Below are positions 39,101-54,100 of a DNA stretch of 64,000 nucleotides, piece after piece. Source of the stretch: Tridacna crocea (Eukaryota > Mollusca > Bivalvia > Cardiida > Cardiidae); assembly GCA_943736015.1 (NCBI GenBank), contig OX031060.1, positions 10,677,501 through 10,741,500 of the forward strand, written 5' to 3'. Each line of letters opens with the position of its first letter. The stretch's first letter is position 1. The position numbers were made by a program, and so were the translations under genes. The notes under the pieces are model-generated. The model worked only from the letters and a program-made list of their open reading frames with translations, made no database searches and was not told where the DNA came from.

Positions 39101-42100
39101 GTCGGTTTGCTTCCAAAACCTCGTAACTACAGCTTGAAACAAGCTGTAGTTACGAGGTTTTGGAAGCAAACCGACAATATATTCGTATTAGCCTAGATGA
39201 TTTGCTTTGGAAAATACGTGACTGCATTCATCCAAAATAGTCAAGCTTAATTGGTTACCGTTTTTCATTTTACTATTCAAAATAATACGAGCCATACATG
39301 CTCTATGAAAAGAAGGCTTAATGCATCTGCAAAAAAGTATCGGCTCAGGTCAGCCTGCGCAGTCCGCAGTCCGCGCAGGCTGACCTGAGCTGAAACTTTT
39401 CACTCATGATGGGTCAATTTTCTGCATTTGCAAAGCCCAGATTACCTCAGTAGATTGTATTTAAACAATGCCGAATTTTAACTACCCTGAAAAAGAAAGC
39501 TTTTGAAAACATTGTTGGAAAAAAATTTGTTCCAGAAATAAAGAGTTAAGCCCCTTTTGCCAAAAGCATGATTTGTATTCCTTACCAGGTCGGCAATATA
39601 GGGAGCGGCCATTCCACCAATCCTGGCGAAACAAGAGCTGGCACCCATCCCAGCTGTTCGGACAACTGTCGGATACAATTCTGCTGAGTATATGTAGATT
39701 ACACAGTAGGCCATTGCAGATCCCAGTTTCCCCATCATGGCCAAGACAACAGTGAGTGGGTGTAAGTCTGATAAAAAAAAAATTAAAACTGTAGTTCGTT
39801 TACAGTTTCCCCACCATGGCCAAAACAACGGTGAAGGGGTGCAAGTTTGAAAAAAATGAAAAACTTTATTGTTTTTTTAAATACAGCTTTTGTTAACACT
39901 GTTAGATCATTGGTTAACGTATGTGACCCTTGTATGCGTATGTAATATTCTTCGAAGTTTATATAATCGGTTTACTTCCAAAACCTTGTGACTGCAGCTT
40001 GTAACAAGCTATAGTTACGAGGTTTTGGAAATAAACCGGCTATATACGGTATTTCAGGATAGGGAATCCATGTTGGATTCGTGTAACATCGCCTTTCATC
40101 GCCCAAAAACGTAGGGATTCGTCTGTGACTCGGGTAGCCCGTAATCGATAGGCCGATAGAAGCTGGTTCCCTGCCTCGATTACGGATTGCCCGAGTCTTG
40201 GCCGTAAATATGTGACGGCTTGTTTGGTACCATGTATCACAGAGATGCATTAGTCCCCCTTTTGTCGGAGCATGGCTCATTTATAAGCCTCGCTTACCTC
40301 GTCACTGTTCATGTCTTTAGAGAACTACCTTCCTAATGGAAATCAGCTATTTCCACTATAATATTTTCCTAAAAAATTGCTTTGATTAAATATGAGTATC
40401 ATTGTGCAAGTGAACCGAAATATTCTATCCAGTTTTTGCTGTCTTAGAATTATAATTCATAAACCACTACATTCTAATTAAAAGGGAGATAATAATTACC
40501 TCCCTTTTCTGGAAACTAACAAAAGTATCAACAAATAATTTCAAGATAGACATCAAAGGATTTTCTGGTCGGTTAGAAATGTGCAATTTCATTATATCAG
40601 TTCAAATCCTTATTTATCAACTAATAAGAAATTTTATTCCATGTCAGTGCACCAGAAGCGTTAGGATGGTAATACCTTAAATCTGTATTTAAAAATAAAA
40701 ACAAAACAATGTAATGCGTTAATGAACGGTTTATCACGTAAGATTTATACTTACGATCTCCTCCGAACACTGTAGTGAACACAGTTGATATACAACAAAT
40801 ACCTCCGAACATCATTGAGACAGCATACAACCATTTTCGACCGGTTCGATCAAGTAGAAAAATGCAGACAATATAGGCTGGAATCTCGACCAATCCCCCG
40901 ATAAGAAAGTTCAAATAAAAATTGCCGCCAAGATTTCCAATGTTGAGAGAAAATCCGTAGTAGATCAAGCTTACAACCATCCTGTAATATGAAAGACGAT
41001 TTTTTTCACTGCATCACACCCCATGTTGATTATTCTATTTATCATATTCTTGAGTGGAGTTATTCCCTGTAGGCAATATAGGAAAAAAGCAATTCCGATA
41101 AAAAAACATTTAAAACTATTTATCATATACATGTACCTAGCAGTGAAGTCCTTGAATTTCCCAGTGTAATTTATTTTGATATCATCACTCGTGAGGATAT
41201 CAACTTACACTTTCACTTCCTGCCGTAATTTAGGAACTACTTTTTTTCATTAAGTACTTATAGATAGTGTTAATTGTAAGTTCTATATTTTCAACCAGAC
41301 AATCCAACTACTTTTCTAAATTTTGTTCTTTTAAATTATGTATTCATCCGCACTATGTCCCTGATTTCTTCTCTCTATCCAAAGTATTGATTTCGACTTT
41401 CAAACGAAAAATTAAAAATAACAATGTCAGTAAGGTATATAATAAATAGAATAATCAACTGGTTATTTTTGATATGAAAGTTATCACACTCGGATGCGTC
41501 GTAAGGCGTTAAAAAAATCGTGCTGCGCACTCGTTTTTTCAACGCCTAACAACGCATCTTCGTGAGATATTTTTCGTATAAAAAATAACCAGTACATGTA
41601 TATTATTCCCCTGTGTGGAAGGCCCAATAATTCACAGGTAGAAATATGGTAAAAATTGTCTTTTAACCCTTTCCCAAACAATCCCTGGTTTTCACAGCCC
41701 TGAAAAAGAAGCATTTTGAAAACATTGAGGGAAAAGGAGAAAATGCTGATAACCAGCATTTTCTTCTTTTCCCACACTGTTTTCATCTCTTCTGTAGTCA
41801 AGTTTCAATTTTTGAGTCATGTATATTTTTTTAGTCTGCAAGTGCTTTCAATTTGGACCAGTCTAAGATTGTGTCGTTTTGTAAAGAGTGAAATGATAAA
41901 AACGACTGATAAAGTAAAAATAAAAGCGCACCAGTTGAAGAAAATAACAAAGGTCCTCATGGTCACGACCTTCGATCTAAACAGGTCTACAAAGTTCCCT
42001 TTGTGGACTTTAGCACCTTCGATCGATTCGTCAAACAGCTTGGCCGGTAGTTCCACGCCATTTTCTTTAGCGGCTCGCTGAAGCAACGCTTTTGCTTCCT

Positions 42101-45100
42101 CAACGCGACCTCTTGACAGTAACCAGCGTGGGGACTCCGGAATAAACCTGAAATCGATGTACATAGAAAATAAGCTATATTTAAGGTGAAATTGGATTTA
42201 ACGTTTCTCTGCGTTGTCTGCGCATGTCATATTCTTCTAAGATTCGGCTTGGATGTTTCTTGGGAGGGAGATCATCTTTAAACCTTTTCATAGAATTTTG
42301 ATGCCATCAAAAACTCTGGTTGCCATGGCAACCAAATGGAATTTTCTATGAAATTCTTTATAACTTTTTTCCTCTGAAACCGATGGTCAGATTTTGAAAT
42401 AATTTCACAGAGATGTTCCTTGGGGGAGGGGGAGGGGGGTGAGGGGAGAGGGGGGAATTGTACTAAATATTCATTTTTTCATTCACACTGTTTCTATAAA
42501 TAGCGCATGGTGACTCCCTCTATATTGGTTATAGGATACAGAGGAAATCCCCAGTGTCCTATTTATAGTGACAATGTCCGATAATGAAGATTTTGTCATC
42601 CCTAGATCATTATCTCCCGCTAGATGGCATTCTATAAATACTCATCTATCTGATTTGGGCATCCTGGGTACAGAACCGAACCACATTCCTACGCGACAAC
42701 CGTTACTTTGAATTTAAAACAAAAAAAAAGGGGTTTACCCGATAAAAAGCTACCTCGGGCAATTCACTCGACTATATATGATCACCAGTTTAGAGAAATC
42801 TGTTGCTAAAGCAGGTCTTATTTCTCCTCAAACGTATTGATATGTAAAGGCTATTTTCAACATGCTACTTTATAGAGCGTATATAATATTTACAGTCAGC
42901 CCGCTTTCGGGGCTAGTAGTGATACGTCATATAAGACAGTCGAATCTTCGAAGAATATGACATGCGCAGACAACGATCCCTAGATAGATCAATGGAGTTT
43001 CAGAAGCCCGTGGTTAGTTCTTTGAAAACCGTTGGGGAAAACAAAGAACCTGCTGTCACTGCTCGGTATTTTTCATACGTATGACATACCATTGAACGAT
43101 AAATAATAGTAATAATAATAACAATAAAAATAATGCCGTTTTCAATGAAATTAGGTCAACTTAGATCTACCCTCGTTAAAGTAAGAGCATACATAAAATA
43201 GAAACTACATGTAAGATATATTTTGAAATGAGTATTTCAGTTACTGAAAAAGGGAGTTTTTTTTATACAGATCTGTGTATGTTGATATAGTATTAATTGC
43301 AATATGCGCCGGTGATCTGTTAAATACATGTATTACGCAATATTTAAAGTTTATTGTATTGTATTGTTTATAGATACAAGTTAAATGTTAAATGTTAAAT
43401 TTGCCAAAACAGCCACAGTCATGTCTAGTGCCCTAGGAGATAATATAGTTTAAAGATTGATTGTGACATATATTTTTTAAAGGCCCTGCTGGTAACAAGC
43501 ATTTTCTCCTTATCCCACAATGTTTTCTATCCGTTCAAGGACAAATATAGCCCCTCGTTCTGTGCAGTCTGATCTTGATCTACACTGTCCGCAAAAGGTC
43601 AGGGAGTTGCACTTAGCAGTCAAAGGAGCAAGTTTTATAATTGATGTCGTATGGCTTGTTTCACACCAGGTAGCTGATTAGACTCAAGAGCTACCCGATC
43701 ACACTGATTCAGATCAGCAGTATGTATGTATATTTATTTATACCAAGTTGGAGTTACAGATAGGGGCTGGTTTATTTTTAGGGTTCAAAAAGAAAGAGGT
43801 TTTCGATAAATCCTATGATGTGGATACTTTAATTCTAGTGAGTACCCACAACATAGTACCAACAACATAAGTTTTAGTTTATAGTTTAGCTCACCTATGT
43901 ACGAAGTTCTCAAGGTGAATTTTTTGTGATCAAGCTGTGCCCGACGTCCTTTGTCCGTCGTGCATTGTATGATAGTCAACAATTACTAGTACTCCGTGTG
44001 CACTCTACAGGCCACATTGTCAGTCAGATACTCATGAAACTTTGTCAGAATACAGATAAAATGTGGCAAAACCTCGACATTGGGTCACATGGGATCAAAA
44101 AGTAGATCCCTTGGCTAGAACACAGCTCATTATTCATTTTAGAGATTAGTTACATATCCTCCCTTGTTTTTAGTGTATTATATACTCAAATGTTACGAGT
44201 TTTTCTTTTATCACTTAATCTTCCATGTTTTCAGTGTAATATTGCCATTCCAATTTTTCTTTTATCACATAAATCCCCCCGTTTTCATTGTAATATAGCA
44301 ATTCCAATTTTTCTTGTATGACATAACCTCCCTTGTTTTCGGTGTAATATATCCATTCCAATTTCCTTATCTTGTTATAGTTTGATATCACAATTGTGTG
44401 ACGTCATTGTTTGGTGTCATTTTGTATGTATTTCATTGAAAATAATGGGTTTATCAACATTACCGGGGATGCATCTATGGATGATTGCATCTTTTGATCT
44501 GTATTTTCTGAAATATCGTTATGTGATAAAAAGAATCTGACATTGTTGGCGTTTGAGATAAGATTTTATAAAACTCGTCAGGAAAAAAAACATTGATTTC
44601 GCCAAAGTCTCGCTTAACTCATTGCCAAACGACAAAATTTTAGGTTTGTCCAAATCAAAAACATTTGCAGATGACAAAACAAAAGTTACCCAAAATTTGA
44701 AATGCGTTTTGTGAAAGGTAGAAAACATTGCGGGAAAAGGAGAAAATGCTGGTTACCAGCATTTTCTCCTTTTCCCACAATGTTTTCTAAAGGCCTCTTT
44801 TTAAGGGGTGTCAAAAATAGGGATTGTGTGGTAATGGGTTTATAACATTTTCTCAAGACTCGTTTAATAAAACTTTATTTTGAGCGCCATTTCATGTCAG
44901 ATTCTATACATATATACTTACCATATATTCAAAAGATAAATAAGATGTGGGAAAGCTATAGCCATTGATATATGATCCCATTGACGTAGAAAGTAGCCGA
45001 TTGCAGTAAGTTGGAGATAGCCGACAACAACAAAGAAGTTGATAATCGTTCCAGCCCATTTTCTTTTGGAAGAGCCCACCATTTCCATACCTGAAAGATT

Positions 45101-47708
45101 TTTTAAGATAAAATATGGACATGGGTTGGCGTTTGAGAATTTCATTAACTCATTACCAAACAACAAAATTTTAGGTTTGTCCAAATCGAAAGCATTTGCA
45201 GACGACAAAATAAAAGAGACCGAAACTTTGAAATTTGTTTTGTAAAGGATAGAAAACATTGTGGGAAAATGAGAAAATGCTGGTTCTCCTTTTCCCTCAA
45301 TGTTTTCTAAAGGCTTCTTTGTCGGGGGCGTCGAAAGTAGTGATTGTGTGGTCATGGGTTAAACGGGTCAAGAGAAAATGTTACTAAGCGAACCCTTTCG
45401 TAATGGGCATGTTACACTGAAAACATGGGAGGTAGGGTTGTTTTTGCATTTTCTAATCTATAATTTGTGAAATATCGTAATGTATTTAAACTGCTGATCA
45501 TAACTGAACGAATCGCACCATGTAGCGTATTATCCATCTTCTCAAGCCAAGGCTGACGATTCACTACGCTACTCTACCCTTGGCGGATCGAGCTTGATTT
45601 TAACATTCCTCCGATACGCTTTTTGGATGCAGCCAGCTCTAACTGCAGCGAATGAAATCGCTCGTAGCATTTCATATTTGATAAAAATAGAATAAGGTTG
45701 CTACCTTTCGAATGGAAGGTAAACATGGAAACCCACATGGATGTCTGCTTATCGCTTCATGTGTATTCGTAAGCGGTTTGTAAAACATATTTCATTGGCT
45801 TTCAGAAATATGATGTAAAGGGGAGTAATAACCAGCATCCAATAGCGGGCGCATCGCAGGAATCTCGAAATTGGGCTCAATCAGCCAAGGTAAGATCCGC
45901 GTAGTAATCGTAACTTTGGCTCGCCAAGATGCGTTTTATCGAGTAAACGTTTACTTTAGTTTGAAATTCAAAGTAACCGTTGTCGCGTAGCAAAGTAGTC
46001 CGGTTCTGTACTCAGGATGCAAAAATTAGGTAGACATGTATTTGTAGAATACCATCTAGCGGGAGATAATGTATTTTGACTTACTGATCACAAATCCCGT
46101 CATGTAGACGCCTGTATTAGCTGCTCCAGCTAGAAAGTACAGCGTCACAAATACGATGTAAGTCGGGGACCAGCAAAGAATGATACTTGACGTCATCTTT
46201 AGTACCAAGGATATACAGTAAACTTTCTTTCTACCAATTCTGGAAAAGAAGCAAAAAGAATCAACGATGCTCTCGTAGAAGCAGGTTTCATGAATCCTCA
46301 CGGGAATAACGATGCTCTCGTAGAAGCGGGTTTCATGAACTCTCATGGGAATAACGATGCTCTCGTAAAAACGGGTTTCATGAATCCTCATGGAGCATTA
46401 GACAGACCAAGTCATCATTATATGTCTTGCAACGCGCGAAAAGGAGCACGTTTGACATTTGCGTAAAGTGTCGTCACGGATCAGCCTGCGCAATCCGCCC
46501 AGGCTAATCCGCGACGGCACTTTACGTCTACATTAGATTTTGTGATACAGTAGACATGTGCAAAGCAGAAGATTACATAAAAACTGCAAGTGCTGTTTCG
46601 GATTAGCCTCCGCGGACCTTGCAGGCTGATCCGAGACGACACGTTACGCAAATGTCCTAATGCCCCTTTTCGCGTGTTGCAGGCTACATTTCTGGTTCCA
46701 GAAAACCCAATTTGTCTTATAAGTTAACCCATTTTGTCTTAGTAAGTAATAAAAGACTGAATCGTGTGCTAGACTGGTCATTCGACATACAGAAAAGTGA
46801 CCATAACAAAGACGTTTCAGCCCGGGTCAACCTCCGCAGGCCTGCACAGGATTACCTGAGTCATACATTTTGCTGATGCATCAAGTGTCCTTCACAAAAA
46901 TCAAGGCCCAGCCGTTTGCTGCCCGATATTCTCACGCCCAGATGCCACCATGTTGTGATTAGCTTTGTGAACCAATGCTTAAAGCAATAGAGTGGTTTGT
47001 CCGCAGGGTTTTAACAGACCCACGCTGATTAAGAACAAGTAAAGTGTTTTTGTCTTAGACTCAAAAGTAACTAAAGTCCGAAGATTAGATCAACGGCTTT
47101 TATCCATCTGTAATAATAGCCACGTGTTTTTGAGACCATAAGGTTGGAGGCTTTTGGAAAAATTGTGAAGAAAGAGGGAGGAAGGAAAAGCTGTTAATTA
47201 TTCGAAGAGAGAGAGAGAGAAAGAAAGAAAGGGAGGGAGGGAGAGGAAGAGCGAGAGAGACAGGGAGAGAAAGAGAGAGATAAAGAGAGAGTAAGAGAGA
47301 GAGAGAGAGAGAGAGGGGGGGAGGGAGAGACAGAGACAGAGACAGGGAGAGACAGAAAGAATGAGTTATGAGGAAGAATGCTCCTTTCTCATGCAAGAAA
47401 AGGACCAATAGCGAAAAGTTTCAGCCCACGTCAGCTTGCACGGATTGCGCAGGCTGACGTGGGTTGATACTTTTCGCAAATGCATCTAAGCCCCATTTTT
47501 GCAGAGTATGGCTCGTACTTGACGCTAAAAAGATTGAAATGACAGATGGTTACTTACAAATCTGACAGATTCCCAAATACCATGGCGCCGGCGAGTACAC
47601 CAGCAAAGAAGAGCATTTTTGCCAATGATGCCAGGGTCTTCTCGGAGCAAACCAAATTTTCCTGAAAAAAAAAGTTGATTGATTGATTGATTAATTGATT
47701 GATAGATT

Positions 47709-47739
<31 letters not shown>

Positions 47740-47740
47740 T

Positions 47741-47775
<35 letters not shown>

Positions 47776-50700
47776 TGACCGATGGATCGATTGATTGAAT
47801 GAATGGTGTTTTTACGCATCTTTCAACATTTTTTTCAGCATATCATGGCGACAGCTCACATATTCATATATTTCCTGGGTTTTACCAGTGTTAGGCTAGG
47901 GTTCTGAAGAGTCTTAGCAAAGGATGCGTCACCGAAAAGCCCGATGGATCCAGTGCAGCTCGAGCCTAGAGCTCATGGTTGCCAGTCGCACACTTCACCA
48001 CTGAGCCATGCAGCACCCTTCCCCCTTCCTTCCCCCCCCCCTTAAAAAAGATTCACATGGCTACCTCTTTATCTATTTTCACATAAACAATTTAACAAAT
48101 TTTACAAAACTAAACAAAAAAAAATCATCGACTTTACGATCCATTATATAATAATAATAATAAAAAAAATGGTACAGAAATAATTAGAACGGCTTGGTTC
48201 GGCAGAGAAAATTTGACTTTTGTTTTGTTCAGCTATTTCATTTCTCAACCCTTTACCCAATGAGGCATTTCTATGGTATTTCTAACTGACCCTAAATAAC
48301 AGCAAGGATGAAGCTGTTTCTTATGTGTATATGACACCTTTTGATAGCATAGAAAACATTGTGGCAAAAGGTGAAATTGCTTGTGACGAGCAATTTCACC
48401 TTTTGCCACAATGTTTTCCAAAGGCTCCAATAAGCAATGTGTAGAAATGAGTATCTATGGAGTAAAGGGTTTAGCCTTCAGCAGATTACTCAATTGTTTA
48501 GTTTTGACTCGTCAAAATCCGAAGATTCGCAAACAACGGACAGCATTTTCACCTTTTCCCATAATATTTTCAAAAGCCTTCCTCCACACGTTCATGTCAA
48601 CTTGAGAATATAACGTAAAGATTAAAACAACAGGGTGTCCCGCCTGGTTCACGTCAGATCTGACATTAAGATGGAGCACACCTATACTGATGACTGCAAA
48701 ATGGATCGGAGAGAGGTTGAATAAGCTTGCCTGTCGATTGCATTCCGAACTGTGCCTAAAAGTAGGCTCTTAATCTAGGTTACGACCGAAATAATACGTA
48801 CATGTGATTTTTGCTACAGAAGGTGAAACGAGGAGGGTGACTGGTTCGAGCTTCCAGATCGCAAGCTCGAGCAATTTATTTTCAAGGACTGATAAAAGTC
48901 ATCGCGACAGAATTCATTTCACGCTCACCGCTGATTTGTTTGTTTCGACGATGGTTAGAAGGCAAGGCAGCCAGTGACATTAGGAAGTAAATTTGGCTAA
49001 GTGCATGTACTGATGATAAAAAAGAATCTTTAGAAAACAATGGGATGTTAGAATGTATTTAAATTCAATTCATAGACCCAAACTGATTAATCTAGTAAAA
49101 CGAAGGTTTTGAAGAAACAAAAAAGAACATGATGCATAACATCAATGGCGCCGCAAATTGATTGTTTCTGAAATAAGGCACATTAACCCTTAATCAAACA
49201 GCAAATTTTGGACCAGACCAAATTGAAAGCATTTTGTAGATGACAAATTAATAGTTGCCAAAAAGATGATTTTTCTTTATGATAGGGTAGAAAACATTGT
49301 GGGAAAAGAAGAAAATGCTGGTTACCAGCATTTTCTCCATTTCTCACAATGTTTTGGAAAGGCTTCTACTCCTGACCCGTAAAAACCAGGGATTGTTTGG
49401 GAAAGGGTTAAAGCATTTCAAATTGTCCAAAGTAAATTTATGCAGAAATCGGTGAGAAATGAACTGAGAAACCCTCATGTAACAATCTTTAGAATCCAAC
49501 CAAAAACTTAAAACAGAAAGAGGCAATGAAAGGAGACAATAATGGTAAAACACAATCATAGCCATTCTTCGGCGAATTTAACATAAGTTCAATTGGTGCT
49601 ATGCTCAAAAGCAGTTGTCATTCAGCAAACAACACAAGAAAATAGTGATAAAAACTGGGTACTAAATCACCAGATTGATATTAATCAAAGTACTGATAGT
49701 ACTGAAGGCCAGGAAATTGAGTCTACGAAACAATACAAGAGGTCAATTTTAATTAATACAAACAGGTAGACGGACAGGGATACAAGCGGATTCCACTAAG
49801 CCCCTGGAATTCTTGATTTAAAAGGAAATTTTGAACTGATACAAGAAAGCCCCAGCCAGAAACTAATAAAGCCAGAGCTAGGCATGTGCTCACAGTTATG
49901 GAGTGCTTGATAATGGCTTAGAATACTCAGTAATTTGTTGTGCTTGTAAACAATCTCAAGTCAAAATTGAACTATTCAATCGGTGCAATACCAACTTTGG
50001 TTATCTAAATTTTCTGAAAACATGTGAAGTCCTGAATGACGTTATTTTTCACATTTATGAGTCGTCTATTAACAGTAGCATATTTTTCCCCAAAATTCAT
50101 CCTAATCAAATGAAAAGTTTCTTTATTGTCAATTACGTCTCACACTAGATTGTATACATGTATTAAAATTGTTTTATCAACTATTTTAATTGCCAAATCA
50201 ACTACCTCTATTTAATTTCCATTGATGACCCACATGAAATTAGTAATCACTTCATGAGAGATTATAGGACCAACATATAATTACAATTAAAAACTGAGAT
50301 TTATAAACAACTTTTACAGATGATGAATTAAGGTGCTTCATTAGAAGCAAAATTTAACATGGTGTTAGCCGTAAGAGCCTTGAAAAACATAGTGGTTTTG
50401 TCTCAAAATCAGGATGCTCTGTGGACAACACGCTTTTTAAATCAGCCTGGCTGGTGTAACGTAATTTTGAGAGAGAGAGAAAATAGGCTGTTTGAAAGAT
50501 ATTTGTAGCTTGCACTAGTCAGTATGCCTCCAATCCCCAGATTTTCAGAATTATCAACATTGAAAGTATCTTGCAGACAACTGAAGTGTTGCTAAAATGA
50601 TGGTTTTATCAGTGGAATATAGTTTAGTTGGTAGTGAAGTACACTTAAGAGTCCACAAGCTTGGTCAATTTCCTATTGAGGATTGATGATAGGTATTGTT

Positions 50701-51099
50701 ATAGGGTACAATTCTCTCTCATCACATACTAAACATACAGGTCTCTGAAATCTAAGTCCTTTGAATCTCTGTAAATAAGTGTTTTTCTTTTTAAAAAATC
50801 TCCCTTAAACAAAAGACTTTTTTTTTCAGGAAAAAAAGTTGAAAGCAGTTGCAGAAGACAAATTAAAAGTTAATAAAATTGTAACATTCGTCTTTCAAAT
50901 GCTAGAAAATATTGTGGGAAAAGGAGGAAATGCTTTTGTGGAAAAGGGTTTCAGTATACAGTAACCAGAGATGTGATTCAATAAAACACACTTTATGGGA
51001 TCGAACTGGTGACTTCACGATCGACGACTGGACATGAATCTCGTATTGGGTGATGGAAAATGTACAAGTAGGAAAGGGCAGGAAAATATACGAGAGAGG

Positions 51100-51131
<32 letters not shown>

Positions 51132-54100
51132 GAGGATGAAAAAAAATCTTCATGCAATAAATCAAAACAATGGGCATATATGAATATAAAAAAATACATT
51201 AAATGACAAGCGAACCACTACAGAAAAAAAATATAAGCATTTATTTGATTTCAAATCAAAGTCAATCAATAGATATTTTAAGAACCACACAGGTGTAATC
51301 TATTTCTGACAGGTGTAAAAGGTGTGAAATACATCCTATCAGTATGAAATAGGCAGTTATAAACAATGGCAAAACTACCAAATAATTTTTGGATAAAGGT
51401 AACTAATACACATAATGTACGTACTAAAGACAACGAAGTTTCGAAAATAGTTTTTTATAGATAACTTGAATAACGATATGGATGAAATTTGATGTTGGGG
51501 TCGATTTCTCTAAAATTTTATTTGGGGACGATTTCACCAGATTTCTCCGGAGAAACCGTCTCCAAGCAGTTTGGGGACGATTTTTCCAGGGGCCGATTTC
51601 TCCAGCAGTCGGAAATTGCTATCACAACAGCGGGTGTTATCCAGAGAAGTGGACACACTCGTGGGAAATAGTTGATTTTTATCGGTGCAGAAAGCAGCAC
51701 AGTCAAAGTACCCTCGATTTAGTCGATATACATAAGAAAAAGTGATAAACGTAACACGGGCCAATATTCTATATGTAGTTTGCTTTATTTACAATCGCAA
51801 TTCAGCGGAGACGCGTTTTGTGACACATATGTTCAAATAACAACACAACCTTATAGATATTAACCGTATAGCGCGTAGGAATACACAACTGCCAGATAAA
51901 GCTAAGTTTATTAGGTTACCCCTTTATTAGGTCAATGTTAATGACGAAAACGGGATAAAACACTCGTCAGTTATTTAAGGGTCGTAATATCCTTGCAATT
52001 CCATGGCACTTTGCAGATGAAAGCATTGAGGGAAACTAGTTGTTTTGGCGGACTCAGCGATATCGAGTGGACACACCGTTCAACATTTTGTCTGAAAGTA
52101 GTCCGGAAAAGGCAGCTTACGATCCCTATAGGCAATGGAATCCCTTGAGAGGGATTCCCTGGCCTAAAAACAGGGTATAAAAGTTGGTATGAAATGGTCA
52201 AAATGAGTACGAAATAACCAAGATAAAAAGTAGGCCTATAGGTTGGTATGAAATGACCAAAATTGTACGATATGGCCTATGTACGAAATAATCTAATTAC
52301 GAAATGCGTTAAAACCGAGTAAATAATATGGCTTCCTCCAAAGGAACTTTTCAAATGCGAATAAAATATAGTGCTCATGCGGCGCCACACTAACATCACG
52401 TTGCAGGTATGTTATGTAGACCTTACATCGCCACGGATAGTCATAGTTGTATTGTTATCGTGCCGGTCAAGATAAGACAAGATCAGAAAGCACGCGTACC
52501 AGAGCGTGCAATCTGCACGGAGAGCGCTGTCTGACCTTCAATCTATGTTCTCAAATTGTTTAAGATTTTCGATACATTTTAATAACACAGAGAGTTTTTT
52601 TTACTAAACTTTGCCTTCGATCCCCACTCTGTGAAATGAGTTAAATAAGTGAAAGTGTCCTTCGACAAGTCACTTCAGAGCCCCAGAGCCCCAACTTGGT
52701 GCTTATGAAACTCAAGACATTCACGAATAGGCAAGCTGTCGCCGTTAGATGTCTAAAATAATGTAAGCTGCGTAAAACATTCAGCCAGTCAAAGGCTAAA
52801 ACGAAATTACAGGATCACAGGAAGAGGAGTCCTGCGTGGTGCAGTGGTGAAGCCGTGGGATTGCTAATCTAGAGGCTAGATGTTCGATCCCATCCTCGCT
52901 CAAAGCCGCTGGATTTTGTCGGGCGTGTCCTTGGCCAAGCCAATTTAAAGCCGCAATTTAATGCTGGTGAAAACAAGGACATTCGTGAATAAGTAATAAA
53001 TGACGTCGTCTACAAATGTCTTCGAATATTCTATATGATGCATATTAGGGGATTGTAGTAATATTCGCTATAAAGTAGCAATGGAGAAAATGGCTTTTAT
53101 CAGTAGGTTTGAGGAAAAATCAGGCCTGTTTAGCTCCAGATTTCCCTAAACTGCTGATCATATATAGCTGAAAGAATCGCACCAGGTAGCGTTTTATTGA
53201 ATACATATTTAGTTTGAAATTCAAAGTAACGGTTGTTGCGTAGAAAAGTAGTCCGGTTCTATACCCAGGATGACCAAATTTGATGGAAGTGTATTTCTAG
53301 AATGCCATCTAGCGAGACACAATGCGTGGTATGACTGCTGAACGCAACAAAACAAGCCTGCCAGCCAGGGAGACTCAAGGAAGATGCATATAATTTGGAC
53401 CATTCCTGTGACTTAAACTGTCTGCCTTGATAAAGATAAAGACTAAGGGTAACCAAATAATAAATTGCCCTATGTATCTGTATAGTCCTTTGTTTTTATC
53501 CTTGGTTCCCTTTGGGGATGTTGCGATAAGTTTAATATGATTTATGATATATGTGTAAAGTCCCCATGTAACTTAAGTCAACTTATAGTCTATATCACCA
53601 GGAAGAACACATTCATATATCGATCTGTATAAAAATCTTAAGTATAAGTTGAGACTTTATCTTAAGAACATGGCAGTGTTGTGCAAGAAAATCAAGGACA
53701 AAAACCGAGTAAACCCCTTGTTAGGACCAATATAGTACTGGAGAGGAATCGAAGGAAATAACTGAAGATAGCCCTCCCAGTGTAGATTAACAAAAGCCTA
53801 GTTAACCCGGAGGCTACTAAGCGCGACTCACTGACCTTTTGCGGACGGTGTAGATCAAGATCAGACTGCACAGAAAGTGCAGTCTGATCTTGATCTACAC
53901 TGTCCGATAAGGAAATATCATTTTCTAAAAAAAAGTACTTTTAAAATATCAGAAATGTGTTTTTTTGCAATCGACTTGAAAGTTTCATTTCACTTACTTA
54001 GTAAGACAAGGTTTAACTGCTATCCCGCCGAAGAACGAACATTAAATTTTCAATTCAATATTATAAATTCAAATATTGTTATTTCAAAGTTGTGTTTTGG

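Noticed and set aside
47100..47408. 102-codon minus-strand frame
   Set aside because: Lies in a GA/CT tract inside an SLC22 intron.
52830..52990. Functional tRNA gene
   Set aside because: A and B boxes are present, but the sequence does not fold as a cloverleaf by eye and continues into a SINE tail shared with a neighbour.
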